DNA from: Bacillota bacterium
GTDB lineage: Bacteria > Bacillota > Clostridia > Lachnospirales > Lachnospiraceae
DNA length: 12,373 bases
Direction of reading: 5' to 3'
Assembly (NCBI GenBank): GCA_023419655.1
Contig: JAEZXP010000001.1
Location: forward strand, 1 to 12,373
Shown here: positions 6,480 through 12,373 of the stretch, piece after piece
How the letters are laid out: every line of letters starts with the position of its first letter
How positions within the stretch are numbered: position 1 is the stretch's first letter
The notes under the pieces: generated by a model
Told to the model about the DNA's origin: nothing
The model's database searches: none
Seen by the model: the letters and a program-made list of their open reading frames with translations, nothing else
Position numbers and translations under genes: made by a program

Positions 6480-6575
6480 ATATTGCATGGTAATTGTACC
6501 TTTAATGGGTTATGATAGAGCGGTAAAAGAGTAAAACAGGAAGTGCCGTTTCAGGCAGTTGGAAAGGAGATTGTT

Positions 6576-7745
6576 ATGAATAATTTTACATTTTATAGTC
6601 CTACTTATTTTGCATTTGGTAAGGGAACAGAGAATGAGGCCGGGCATTATGCTAAAAGATTTGGTGCAAGTAAGGTACTTATCCACTATGGCGGAGGCTC
6701 GGTAGTAAGATCAGGGCTTCTTGACAGGGTCAAAGAATCCCTGAAAAAAGAAGGGATAGATTTTACAGAGCTTGGCGGAGTTATGCCGAATCCCAGAAGC
6801 GGATTGGTATATGAGGGAATTGAGCTTTGCAGAAAGGAAGCCGTGGACTTTATCCTTGCAGTGGGCGGCGGCAGTGCGATTGATTCTGCCAAGGCAATTG
6901 CAGCGGGAGTAAAGTATGACGGTGACTTCTGGGATTTCTATGAAGGGAAACCCATAAAGGAAGCGCTTCCGGTGGGAACGGTGCTTACGATTGCGGCTGC
7001 AGGCAGCGAAGGCTCCGGTGATACGGTTATCACCAAAGAAGAGGGCATGCTGAAAAGAGGAGCGGGGTCAGAGGCGTTAAGGCCGGTATTTTCGATTCTT
7101 AACCCGGAGCTAACCCAGACATTGCCCGCATATCAGACGGCATGCGGAGCGGCAGATATCATGGCCCATGTATTTGAACGCTATTTTACCAATACAAAAG
7201 AGGTTGAGATTACAGACAGGCTATGTGAGGCTGTACTGCTTACGATGGTCAAAGAGGTACCCAGAGTGATTGAAGACCCTGACAATTATGAGGCAAGAGC
7301 GAATATCATGTGGGCAGGAATGGTTGCCCATAATAATCTTGTGGGAGTGGGAAGGTCTCAGGACTGGGCAAGCCATGGTATCGAGCATGAGTTGTCTGCA
7401 CTGTATGATGTTGCCCATGGAGCAGGACTTGCTGTTGTTTTCCCTGCATGGATGACCTATGTTATGAAGCATGATATAAACAGGTTTGCTCAGGTTGCCG
7501 TAAGAGTATGGGGCTGTGAGATGAACTTTGCAAATCCTGAAGAGACAGCAAAGGAAGGCATAAAGAGATTAAAGCAGTTCTTCACATCCATCGGTATGCC
7601 GATAAACTTTAAGGAGCTGGGAGCAAAGGAAGAGGATATTCCCGTAATGGTGGAGAAGCTCGGTCTTGGAGACAAGGGTACCATGGGAGGCTTTGTGCCG
7701 TTAACAGCTAAGGATGTGGAACAAATTTACCGTTTGGCATTATAA
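6576..7745 (+). CDS. Iron/zinc-type alcohol dehydrogenase, YqhD/BdhA (NAD(P)H-dependent butanol dehydrogenase) group
   Basis: A group III metal-dependent alcohol dehydrogenase that reduces aldehydes such as butyraldehyde to alcohols in fermentation or aldehyde detoxification. The N-terminal nucleotide-binding domain carries GGGS (39-42), the NPRSG turn and the signature GGGSAIDSAK (97-106). Metal ligands can be assigned as D194, H198, H267 and H281, the same positions as recalled for E. coli YqhD. YqhD-type enzymes prefer NADPH; the GGGS at 39-42 instead of an acidic residue agrees with this, but cofactor and substrate remain inferred. The start at 6576 is chosen over the upstream ATG 6543 because AAAGGAG (6563-6569) lies 6 nt before it and the protein then begins FTFYSPTYFAFGKG as in its relatives. 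389 aa, the normal length. Preceded by an intergenic region rich in inverted repeats. Confidence 0.93.
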   Translation: MNNFTFYSPTYFAFGKGTENEAGHYAKRFGASKVLIHYGGGSVVRSGLLDRVKESLKKEGIDFTELGGVMPNPRSGLVYEGIELCRKEAVDFILAVGGGSAIDSAKAIAAGVKYDGDFWDFYEGKPIKEALPVGTVLTIAAAGSEGSGDTVITKEEGMLKRGAGSEALRPVFSILNPELTQTLPAYQTACGAADIMAHVFERYFTNTKEVEITDRLCEAVLLTMVKEVPRVIEDPDNYEARANIMWAGMVAHNNLVGVGRSQDWASHGIEHELSALYDVAHGAGLAVVFPAWMTYVMKHDINRFAQVAVRVWGCEMNFANPEETAKEGIKRLKQFFTSIGMPINFKELGAKEEDIPVMVEKLGLGDKGTMGGFVPLTAKDVEQIYRLAL

Positions 7746-7833
7746 TGTATTATAGATGGTGTGTACCGCCTTATCGTAAGGGCCTGGCATTTTATTAAGA
7801 AGTCTTTTCCGCGTTTGAAAGGAGCACATTGCA

Positions 7834-9012
7834 TTGACTGAGTTTTTGGTTAAGCTATTTGTTAAGAATAAGGATAATATGCAGGACCAGGCGGTACGCA
7901 CCTCATATGGAATTTTGACAAGCATCGTAGGTATTATTTGTAATGTTATATTGTTTGCAGTGAAATTGATTGCAGGTATAGTGATTAACAGTGTTTCCGT
8001 TATGGCGGATGCATTTAACAATCTTTCGGATGCGGCATCTTCGGTTATCAGCCTTATAGGAGTGAAACTGGCGGGACGGCCTGCCGATAAGGAGCACCCC
8101 TTCGGACACGGCAGGGCGGAATATATTGCGGCGCTTGGCGTATCCTTTTTAATACTTCAGGTAGGGCTGTCATTATTTAAGAGTTCGTTTGAGAAGGTAC
8201 TAAATCCCGAAATTGTAAAATTTAATCCCATTATTATTGGTGTGCTGGTTCTTTCCATATTGGTTAAGGTATGGCTGATGGTATTCAATAAGAAGCTTGG
8301 AAAGAGGATAAAATCCACCGTTATGCTGGCTACGGCGGCAGATTCCATGGGGGATGTGCTGGTTACGTCCGCTACGGTTATATCCGCAGTGATTGCCGGA
8401 TTGACAGGCCTGCAGATTGACGGATATATGGGTCTTATTATATCCGTCTTTGTTATGATAGCGGGAATAGGAATTGCAAAGGATACCCTGGAGCCTCTTC
8501 TTGGGCAGGCAGTTGACAGAGAGGTATATAGGAGCATCACATCATTGGTAGAGAGCTATCCGGGCATCGTAGGCACCCACGACCTTATTATCCATAGCTA
8601 TGGTCCGAATCGGCGTATGGCTACAATCCATGCAGAGGTACCGAATGATGTCGGCTTTGAGAAAGCGCATGAGACGATAGACGGGATAGAGCGGGATGTA
8701 TTGGATAAAATGGATATCTTTCTGGTTATTCATATGGACCCGGTCGAAATGAATGATGTGATGGTAATTGAAAAGAAAGATATGATTACGGATATCATTA
8801 AGAATCTGGAGCCAAAGGCTTCAATCCATGATTTTAGAGTTGTCAACGGAGAATACCAGATTAATCTGATATTTGATTTAGTAATTCCCTTTTCATATTC
8901 CAGGGAGGAAGAGCAAAAGCTGATAACAGGAATTATGGAAGAGACCAGAAAACGCGATTCCAGACTCAACTGTGTAATTACCCCGGAGAACGGCTATATA
9001 GCGGAGGAATAA
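7834..9012 (+). CDS. Cation diffusion facilitator (CDF) exporter, probable Mn2+ type, with duplicated C-terminal domain
   Basis: A metal/proton antiporter that exports divalent cations. It has six membrane segments in about residues 27-220, with the two metal-binding helix motifs: N62-N-L-S-D66 (in DAFNNLSDA) and D170-S-M-G-D174. Aligning to YiiP, the transport site would be N-D/D-D rather than the D-D/H-D of zinc exporters, the set associated with Mn2+-exporting CDFs, so manganese is the likely substrate. At 392 aa it is about 90 residues longer than a usual CDF: the normal cytoplasmic domain (about 225-300, HDLIIHSYGPNRRMATIHAEV) is followed by a second stretch (about 318-385, IHDFRVVNGEYQINLIFDLV) with the same HD-strand-helix layout. 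It starts with TTG; AAAGGAG (7818-7824) lies 9 nt before it. No clear promoter appears in the 88-nt gap after the dehydrogenase; a weak hairpin (7768-7783) does. Confidence 0.9.
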   Translation: MTEFLVKLFVKNKDNMQDQAVRTSYGILTSIVGIICNVILFAVKLIAGIVINSVSVMADAFNNLSDAASSVISLIGVKLAGRPADKEHPFGHGRAEYIAALGVSFLILQVGLSLFKSSFEKVLNPEIVKFNPIIIGVLVLSILVKVWLMVFNKKLGKRIKSTVMLATAADSMGDVLVTSATVISAVIAGLTGLQIDGYMGLIISVFVMIAGIGIAKDTLEPLLGQAVDREVYRSITSLVESYPGIVGTHDLIIHSYGPNRRMATIHAEVPNDVGFEKAHETIDGIERDVLDKMDIFLVIHMDPVEMNDVMVIEKKDMITDIIKNLEPKASIHDFRVVNGEYQINLIFDLVIPFSYSREEEQKLITGIMEETRKRDSRLNCVITPENGYIAEE

Positions 9013-9061
9013 GAGGTTGTATCATATAATCACAATCGTATAAAATTTCGTAAATTAGTGC

Positions 9062-9090
9062 TTGAAATATGATGAACGATGGGTTATAAT
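9062..9090 (+). promoter_or_regulatory. Sigma-A promoter of the tRNA-Gln gene
   Basis: TTGAAA (9062-9067), 17 bp, and a consensus TATAAT (9085-9090). Transcription would start near 9097, about 36 nt before the tRNA. The near-consensus quality is usual for stable RNA genes. Confidence 0.82.
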
Positions 9091-9132
9091 ATCATTCGTG
9101 GCGGCTGTACAGGGGTCACAACAATTAAATAG

Positions 9133-9204
9133 TGGGCTATCGCCAAACGGTAAGGCACTGGACTCTGACTCCAGCATCTCTAGGTTCGAATCCTAGTAGC
9201 CCAG
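9133..9204 (+). tRNA. tRNA-Gln, anticodon CTG
   Basis: A complete 72-nt cloverleaf. The acceptor arms TGGGCTA (9133-9139) and TAGCCCA (9197-9203) pair fully, including the U1-A72 pair typical of tRNA-Gln, with discriminator G9204. The anticodon stem CTGGA/TCCAG encloses the loop CTCTGAC, giving anticodon CTG, which reads CAG. The T arm CTAGG-TTCGAAT-CCTAG is perfect. CCA is not encoded. This is the rarer of the two glutamine isoacceptors. It is a single-gene unit with its own promoter and terminator. Confidence 0.96.
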
Positions 9205-9210
9205 TTTATG

Positions 9211-9246
9211 AAAATAATGAGCTTCCAATGGAGCTCATTATTTTTT
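9211..9246 (+). terminator. Intrinsic terminator of the tRNA-Gln gene
   Basis: AATAATGAGCT pairs with AGCTCATTATT (about 9213-9223 with 9232-9242), closed further by a T-G and a C-G pair over a 4-nt loop, and runs into six T at 9241-9246. It lies 6 nt after the mature tRNA 3' end. Confidence 0.9.
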
Positions 9247-9256
9247 ACACTATAAA

Positions 9257-9327
9257 CCGGGCATGCCCAGTTAAAAATACGTTCTTAGAGAACACATTTT
9301 TTCTTTGTCACAACTGGGCATGCTCAG
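9257..9327 (+). repeat. Pair of GGGCATGC-centred palindromes forming a long inverted repeat
   Basis: Copy 1 (9257-9270, CCGGGCATGCCCAG) and copy 2 (9314-9327, CTGGGCATGCTCAG) are each near-palindromic and match at 12 of 14 positions. They also pair with each other as an inverted repeat: 9259-9272 with 9312-9325, 14 bp with one G-T pair. Between them is a small hairpin GTTCT/AGAAC (9281-9285 with 9289-9293). No T-run follows on either strand, so it is not an intrinsic terminator. It lies in the gap of about 190 bp between the tRNA terminator and the LRR gene, ending 26 bp before that gene's -35 box. Confidence 0.65.
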
Positions 9328-9352
9328 CTTGAAAATCCTCCCAAACATGGTA

Positions 9353-9381
9353 TTGTATCCCGGTATGGCATGAGTTATAAT
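9353..9381 (+). promoter_or_regulatory. Sigma-A promoter of the LRR protein gene
   Basis: TTGTAT (9353-9358), 17 bp, and consensus TATAAT (9376-9381). The start point would be near 9388, giving a leader of about 46 nt. A stray TTGACA at 9392-9397 has no matching -10 box at 17 bp. Confidence 0.65.
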
Positions 9382-9433
9382 CATAGTAATTGACAAAAGC
9401 GTAAACTATCAGGAGATACGAAAGGATAAAGAC

Positions 9434-11050
9434 ATGGAGATTAAAATGAACAGCAAGATAAGATTTAAACGGGCTATGATGGCAATTGCATTTTTGATTC
9501 TTCTTATTTATACATTTCCGATTCATGCAGGTGCAGCAAAGAATGACTTTGAGATTAAAGATGGTGTATTAATTAAATACAGTGGGAATAGTGAAGAAGT
9601 AGAGATTCCGAATACAGTAACGATAATAGGTTTATCTGCTTTTTCTGATAATGAAAAAATAACGAGTGTAAAGATACCTGATTCTGTAATAAGAATAGAA
9701 TTGTATGCATTTAAGGGATGTACAGCACTAAGCAAAATAACAATACCTAAATCAGTTAGCAGTATACAAAGTGACGCATTTGATGGGACGGCATGGTTAG
9801 ATGCAAAGCAGAAAAAGAATCCCTTAGTAATTGTAAATGGTATACTTATTGATGGAAGTACGAGCAAGGGGAAGATAACAATTCCGGATACTGTCACGAA
9901 GATAGGACACATGGCATTTGAGAATTGCAAAGAACTAACAAGTGTAACCATTCCAAAATCAGTGACAAGTATAGAAATTGGAGCTTTTTTCGGTTGCGAA
10001 AAGCTGACAAAAGTGACAATCCCCGATTCAGTAACACGCATAGGAAGTGGAGCCTTTAGCTTCTGCAAAAGCTTAACTAAAATAACAATCCCAAAATCAG
10101 TAACAAGCATAGAGGAATCAACTTTCTCTGATTGTGAAAAGCTGACGAATGTGACAATCCCGAAATCAGTAACGAGCATAGAGGCATCCGCTTTTTCTTT
10201 TTGTGAAAAGCTGGCAAAAGTAACAATCCCCAATTCAGTGGCAAGCATAGGTGAGGGTGCTTTTCAATTCTGTGAAAAGCTGGCGGATATAACATTCCCT
10301 GCTTCAGTTAAAAAGATAGGGAAGGATGCTTTTGATAATACACAATGGTTAAGGGAAAAACAGAAGAAAGATTCCCTGGTTATTGTAAATGCTATACTTG
10401 CTGATGGTAAAACAAGCAAAGGAAATATAAAGATTCCCAAAACCGTTAAAATCATAGCAGACGGTGCATTTTCGGAATGTATGGGATTAACAGGTGTAAC
10501 AATCCCGGAATCTGTGAAAAGTATAGGAGAGGACGCATTTTATTTTTGTGAGAATCTAACCAATCTAACGATTGCAAAATCAGTTAAGGATATAGGAAGA
10601 AATGCATTTTACGGAACCTCATGGATAGATAAAAAGAAGGAAAAAAATCCATTGGTTATTATAAATGGGGTGCTTATTGACGGGCACAAAAGTGAAGGAA
10701 AAGTAAAAATCCCTGACACGGTTATAAGTATAGGAGATGGTGCATTCTCTTCCTGCGATAAATTAACAGCGATAACGATTCCAAACTCTGTTAAAAGTAT
10801 AGGAGATAGGGCATTTTCCTTTTGCGATGGATTAAAAAGTGTAACGATTCCAAGCTCTGTTACAAATATAGGAGAGAATGCGTTTTTCTTTTGTGATAGT
10901 TTAAAAAGTGCAACCATTCCGGATTCAGTTAAAAGTATAGGAAAAGATGCTTTTGCAATATGTGATGGGAACTTTAAGATAATTGGAAAAAAAGGCTCCT
11001 ATGCGCAAACCTATGCTAAAAATGAGAAAATTCCATTTGAAACAAAATAG
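9434..11050 (+). CDS. Secreted BspA-like leucine-rich-repeat protein (LRR_5 family)
   Basis: A 538-residue extracellular protein. Residues 1-35 are a signal peptide: basic N-terminus (KIRFKR), a hydrophobic core at 14-28 and a cleavage region HAGAA. From 56 to 513 there are 17 repeats of 23 residues with consensus (V/I)TIPxSVxSIGxxAFxxCxxLxx, the BspA/TpLRR type. Thirteen repeats carry the ladder cysteine; it is missing in repeat 1 and in three repeats (3, 10, 13) that end in a tryptophan (W121, W305, W397) and run into 26-residue islands with the pattern KxKKNPLVIVNGILIDG. The final 25 residues (GSYAQTYAKNEKIPF) are the usual C-terminal cap. No LPXTG motif, membrane anchor or wall-binding domain is visible, so it is probably released or loosely attached. 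Such proteins bind host or bacterial surfaces in some species; no ligand can be inferred here. AAAGGA (9421-9426) precedes the start. The gene looks AT-richer than its left neighbours. Confidence 0.92.
   Translation: MEIKMNSKIRFKRAMMAIAFLILLIYTFPIHAGAAKNDFEIKDGVLIKYSGNSEEVEIPNTVTIIGLSAFSDNEKITSVKIPDSVIRIELYAFKGCTALSKITIPKSVSSIQSDAFDGTAWLDAKQKKNPLVIVNGILIDGSTSKGKITIPDTVTKIGHMAFENCKELTSVTIPKSVTSIEIGAFFGCEKLTKVTIPDSVTRIGSGAFSFCKSLTKITIPKSVTSIEESTFSDCEKLTNVTIPKSVTSIEASAFSFCEKLAKVTIPNSVASIGEGAFQFCEKLADITFPASVKKIGKDAFDNTQWLREKQKKDSLVIVNAILADGKTSKGNIKIPKTVKIIADGAFSECMGLTGVTIPESVKSIGEDAFYFCENLTNLTIAKSVKDIGRNAFYGTSWIDKKKEKNPLVIINGVLIDGHKSEGKVKIPDTVISIGDGAFSSCDKLTAITIPNSVKSIGDRAFSFCDGLKSVTIPSSVTNIGENAFFFCDSLKSATIPDSVKSIGKDAFAICDGNFKIIGKKGSYAQTYAKNEKIPFETK
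9599..10972 (+). repeat. Tandem 69-bp coding repeats within the LRR gene
   Basis: Seventeen tandem units of about 69 bp (23 codons) encode the LRRs. The DNA copies are most alike between about 9940 and 10260, where near-identical segments such as ACAATCCC, AAATCAGTAAC and AAGCATAGA recur every 69 bp. That degree of identity suggests recent duplication and makes the array prone to gain or loss of units. Confidence 0.85.
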
Positions 11051-11087
11051 TACATCAGCTGAACCAACCCTGTTCGATAAATCAGCT

Positions 11088-11122
11088 AAATAGAGAACCT
11101 CAGATTTGGGGTTCTTTATTTT
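11088..11122 (+). terminator. Intrinsic terminator after the LRR gene
   Basis: Positions 11088-11101 pair with 11108-11121 over 14 bp (core AGAACC/GGTTCT, with two G-T pairs) around a 6-nt loop; the 3' arm is T-rich (TTCTTTATTTT) and supplies the release tract. It lies 37 nt after the stop codon. Its AT-rich outer pairs (AAATA/TATTT) could also allow termination of transcripts in the reverse direction. Confidence 0.75.
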
Positions 11123-11154
11123 AACAAAGTGCCATTCATGAAAGGAATAACACG

Positions 11155-11703
11155 ATGATAGAAAAAGAAATAAAAATCTTATTAAATAAAGAACAATATG
11201 ATTTTTTGATGCAGCAGTTTGACTGGGATGAAGTTAGAACCCAGACAAATTTTTATTATACGGATAATAAGAATTATATTGACAAGGAAGGCATTACCAT
11301 TCGTGTTCGGGCATGCAATCATAAAGCCGTATTGCAAATCAAAGTTCCTGTGGATGAGCGGGGTGCTTTGCATATTAAAAGAGAATTTGAAACGGATATG
11401 GAAGATGTACCAGAGGATATAGAGGGAACTTTTTTAAGCGAATTATGTTCAATTTCTTTGCCGGATGTCAGTATGGCGGGGTTTCTGGTTACGGAACGTT
11501 CGATTTGTAATTGGAAAGAGGGTATCGAAATTAGTCTTGATAAAAATAAATACCTCGATGCAGAGGATTATGAAATTGAGATTGAATATAAAGAAGAATT
11601 AGATTCTGCTATTGTTAAGTTTCTGGAAGATAATGACATTAAGATTCAAAAGAAAGTAGAAGGAAAGTGTCGGAGATTTTTTAATCAGCTTGAGAAAAGA
11701 TAA
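11155..11703 (+). CDS. CYTH-domain protein (triphosphate tunnel metalloenzyme family, YjbK-like)
   Basis: A 182-residue soluble protein consisting of one CYTH domain, an eight-stranded beta tunnel that binds triphosphate and Mg2+/Mn2+. Typical tunnel residues can be seen: the N-terminal ExExK motif (E3-K-E-I-K7), R50-V-R52, Q61-I-K63, K75-R-E77, R115, D129-K130 and the acidic strand E140-I-E-I-E144. Family members include adenylate cyclases, thiamine triphosphatases and inorganic triphosphatases; small single-domain forms in Firmicutes, such as Bacillus YjbK, have no firm physiological role, so no substrate is assigned. The start is supported by AAAGGAA (11141-11147), 7 nt upstream. No convincing promoter lies between the LRR terminator and this gene, so it may depend on read-through or on a promoter I cannot recognise. 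A GNAT gene begins 16 nt downstream. Confidence 0.9.
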   Translation: MIEKEIKILLNKEQYDFLMQQFDWDEVRTQTNFYYTDNKNYIDKEGITIRVRACNHKAVLQIKVPVDERGALHIKREFETDMEDVPEDIEGTFLSELCSISLPDVSMAGFLVTERSICNWKEGIEISLDKNKYLDAEDYEIEIEYKEELDSAIVKFLEDNDIKIQKKVEGKCRRFFNQLEKR

Positions 11704-11719
11704 TGAAGGAGATAACGTT

Positions 11720-12253
11720 ATGTATTATGAAATAAAAACAGCCAGATTAATTTTACGTCCGTTAAATATAAAGGACCTGGATACGGTTCATGCTTATGCG
11801 TCGGACAAAGAAAATACGGAATTTATGCTTTGGCTTCCCAATGACACAAAAGAAGAAACGGCGGAGTTTTTAACGATAGTGACTAAGGAGTGGGAGAAAG
11901 AACATCCAAGCTTTTATGAATTCGCGATTGAATTTAACAGTAAGCAGATAGGGGCAGTCTCTATCTGTCTGAATGACGAAAAAACAGAAGGTGAAATCGG
12001 ATGGATTCTTAATAAACAATATTGGGGAAAAGGAATTGCAACGGAAGCTGCCCTTGCAATAAAGGATTTTGCGATTAATGAATTAAAGATTCTAAGATTA
12101 GTGGCAACCTGTGATTATAGAAATCAAAGCTCATGCCGGGTGATGGAGAAGACAGGACTTTTTCTGGAGGATGACAATGGAATAAGAACATATCCAAAGC
12201 GCGGTGAAACAGCAAAAGAGTTAACTTATGCTTTGAATATCCCGCAAAGGTAG
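11720..12253 (+). CDS. GNAT-family N-acetyltransferase (RimJ/RimL-like, Acetyltransf_3)
   Basis: An acetyl-CoA-dependent acetyltransferase of 177 aa. It opens with TARLILRPLNIKDLDTVHAY, the typical first strand of the RimJ/RimL group, and carries acetyl-CoA motif A around W95-I-L-N-K-Q-Y-W-G-K-G-I-A-T-E-A110 (QxxGxG/A type) and the NQSSCRVMEKTGL helix near the C-terminus. RimJ/RimL enzymes acetylate ribosomal protein N-termini, but this broad group also includes small-molecule and antibiotic acetyltransferases; the acceptor here is unknown. The start at 11720 is chosen because AAGGAGA (11706-11712) lies 7 nt before it; an in-frame ATG at 11690 lies inside the CYTH gene and precedes that site. 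The 16-nt spacing suggests co-transcription with the CYTH gene. Confidence 0.9.
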   Translation: MYYEIKTARLILRPLNIKDLDTVHAYASDKENTEFMLWLPNDTKEETAEFLTIVTKEWEKEHPSFYEFAIEFNSKQIGAVSICLNDEKTEGEIGWILNKQYWGKGIATEAALAIKDFAINELKILRLVATCDYRNQSSCRVMEKTGLFLEDDNGIRTYPKRGETAKELTYALNIPQR

Positions 12254-12303
12254 AGAGACTGTGAAGAAAAGTCTGTAAATATGAATCTTCTATGATAAGG
12301 ATG

Positions 12304-12341
12304 GGTGAAAGGTTGATAAATCAGCTTTTCACCTTTGTTTT
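12304..12341 (+). terminator. Intrinsic terminator after the acetyltransferase gene
   Basis: Positions 12304-12316 pair with 12321-12333 over 13 bp (two G-T wobble pairs), beginning GGTGAAA on the left and ending TTTCACC on the right, with a 4-nt TAAA loop, then TTTGTTTT (12334-12341). It closes the CYTH-GNAT unit. The rest of the window to 12373 holds no recognisable gene. Confidence 0.88.
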
Positions 12342-12373
12342 ATTTATAACAGCTACAAAATGGTATGTCAAGA

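Noticed and set aside
7768..7795. Terminator between the dehydrogenase and CDF genes
   Set aside because: CCTTA-TCG-TAAGG is only a 5-6 bp stem and the T-rich stretch lies several bases away, so it is too weak to call.
9133..9327. A tRNA-associated integration site (att) with the inverted repeat as its border
   Set aside because: No integrase, no duplicated tRNA 3' end downstream and no mobile-element genes were found in the window.
9132..9332. A 66-codon frame over the tRNA-Gln gene
   Set aside because: It lies mostly within the tRNA and its terminator and has no ribosome binding site.
9523..10248. A 241-codon open frame on the minus strand inside the LRR gene
   Set aside because: It is the antisense shadow of the repeat array: its product is a repetitive mirror of the 23-codon period, with no ribosome binding site, and the + strand frame has a signal peptide, LRRs and a cap.
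9599..10972. CRISPR-like array suggested by regularly spaced DNA repeats
   Set aside because: The period is 69 bp, divisible by three, and the units are coding LRRs with no constant repeat plus unique spacer pattern.

Overview
The window comes from the chromosome of a low-GC Firmicute, most likely a Clostridia of the Lachnospiraceae type. Evidence for this is the infC-rpmI-rplT operon with an attenuated leader, strong AGGAGG-type ribosome binding sites, sigma-A promoters with 17-bp spacers, an ECF-type vitamin transporter subunit, a YqhD/BdhA-like alcohol dehydrogenase and a secreted BspA-like leucine-rich-repeat protein. This placement is inferred from gene content and style, not from a marker gene. 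Every gene lies on the + strand.

Layout. 1-601: the 3' part of an ECF transporter S subunit, cut by the left edge. 618-2204: a promoter, a roughly 290-nt leader with an intrinsic terminator, then infC (probably starting at the rare codon ATT), rpmI, rplT and a strong terminator. 2262-3872: a promoter and two overlapping genes, a LiaF-like membrane protein and a LiaG-like DUF4097 protein; both families belong to cell-envelope stress sensing. 3895-6381: a promoter, a hairpin terminator placed immediately after it, an N-terminally anchored D-Ala-D-Ala carboxypeptidase with a long acidic linker, and a CPBP-family membrane protease 23 nt downstream. 6382-6575: an intergenic region with several inverted repeats, one overlapping a TATAAT box. 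6576-9012: an iron/zinc-type alcohol dehydrogenase and a probable Mn2+-exporting CDF transporter with an extra C-terminal domain. 9062-9246: a complete single tRNA-Gln(CTG) transcription unit. 9247-9433: two copies of a GGGCATGC-centred palindrome and a promoter. 9434-11050: a secreted 17-repeat BspA-like LRR protein. 11155-12253: a CYTH-domain protein and a GNAT acetyltransferase in one unit, ended by a terminator.

How the genes work together. The left part is housekeeping (vitamin uptake, translation initiation and ribosome assembly). The middle is envelope biology (LiaF/LiaG-like pair, peptidoglycan carboxypeptidase, membrane protease). The right part is metabolic, metal-handling and surface or accessory genes that do not form an obvious pathway. 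No phage, transposon, CRISPR or defence genes were seen, and I do not see a wholly new multigene system. The points most worth a second look are the ATT start plus leader control of infC, the promoter-terminator tandem before the carboxypeptidase and its acidic linker, the duplicated C-terminal domain of the CDF transporter, the paired palindromes before the LRR gene and the in-register islands of that LRR protein.
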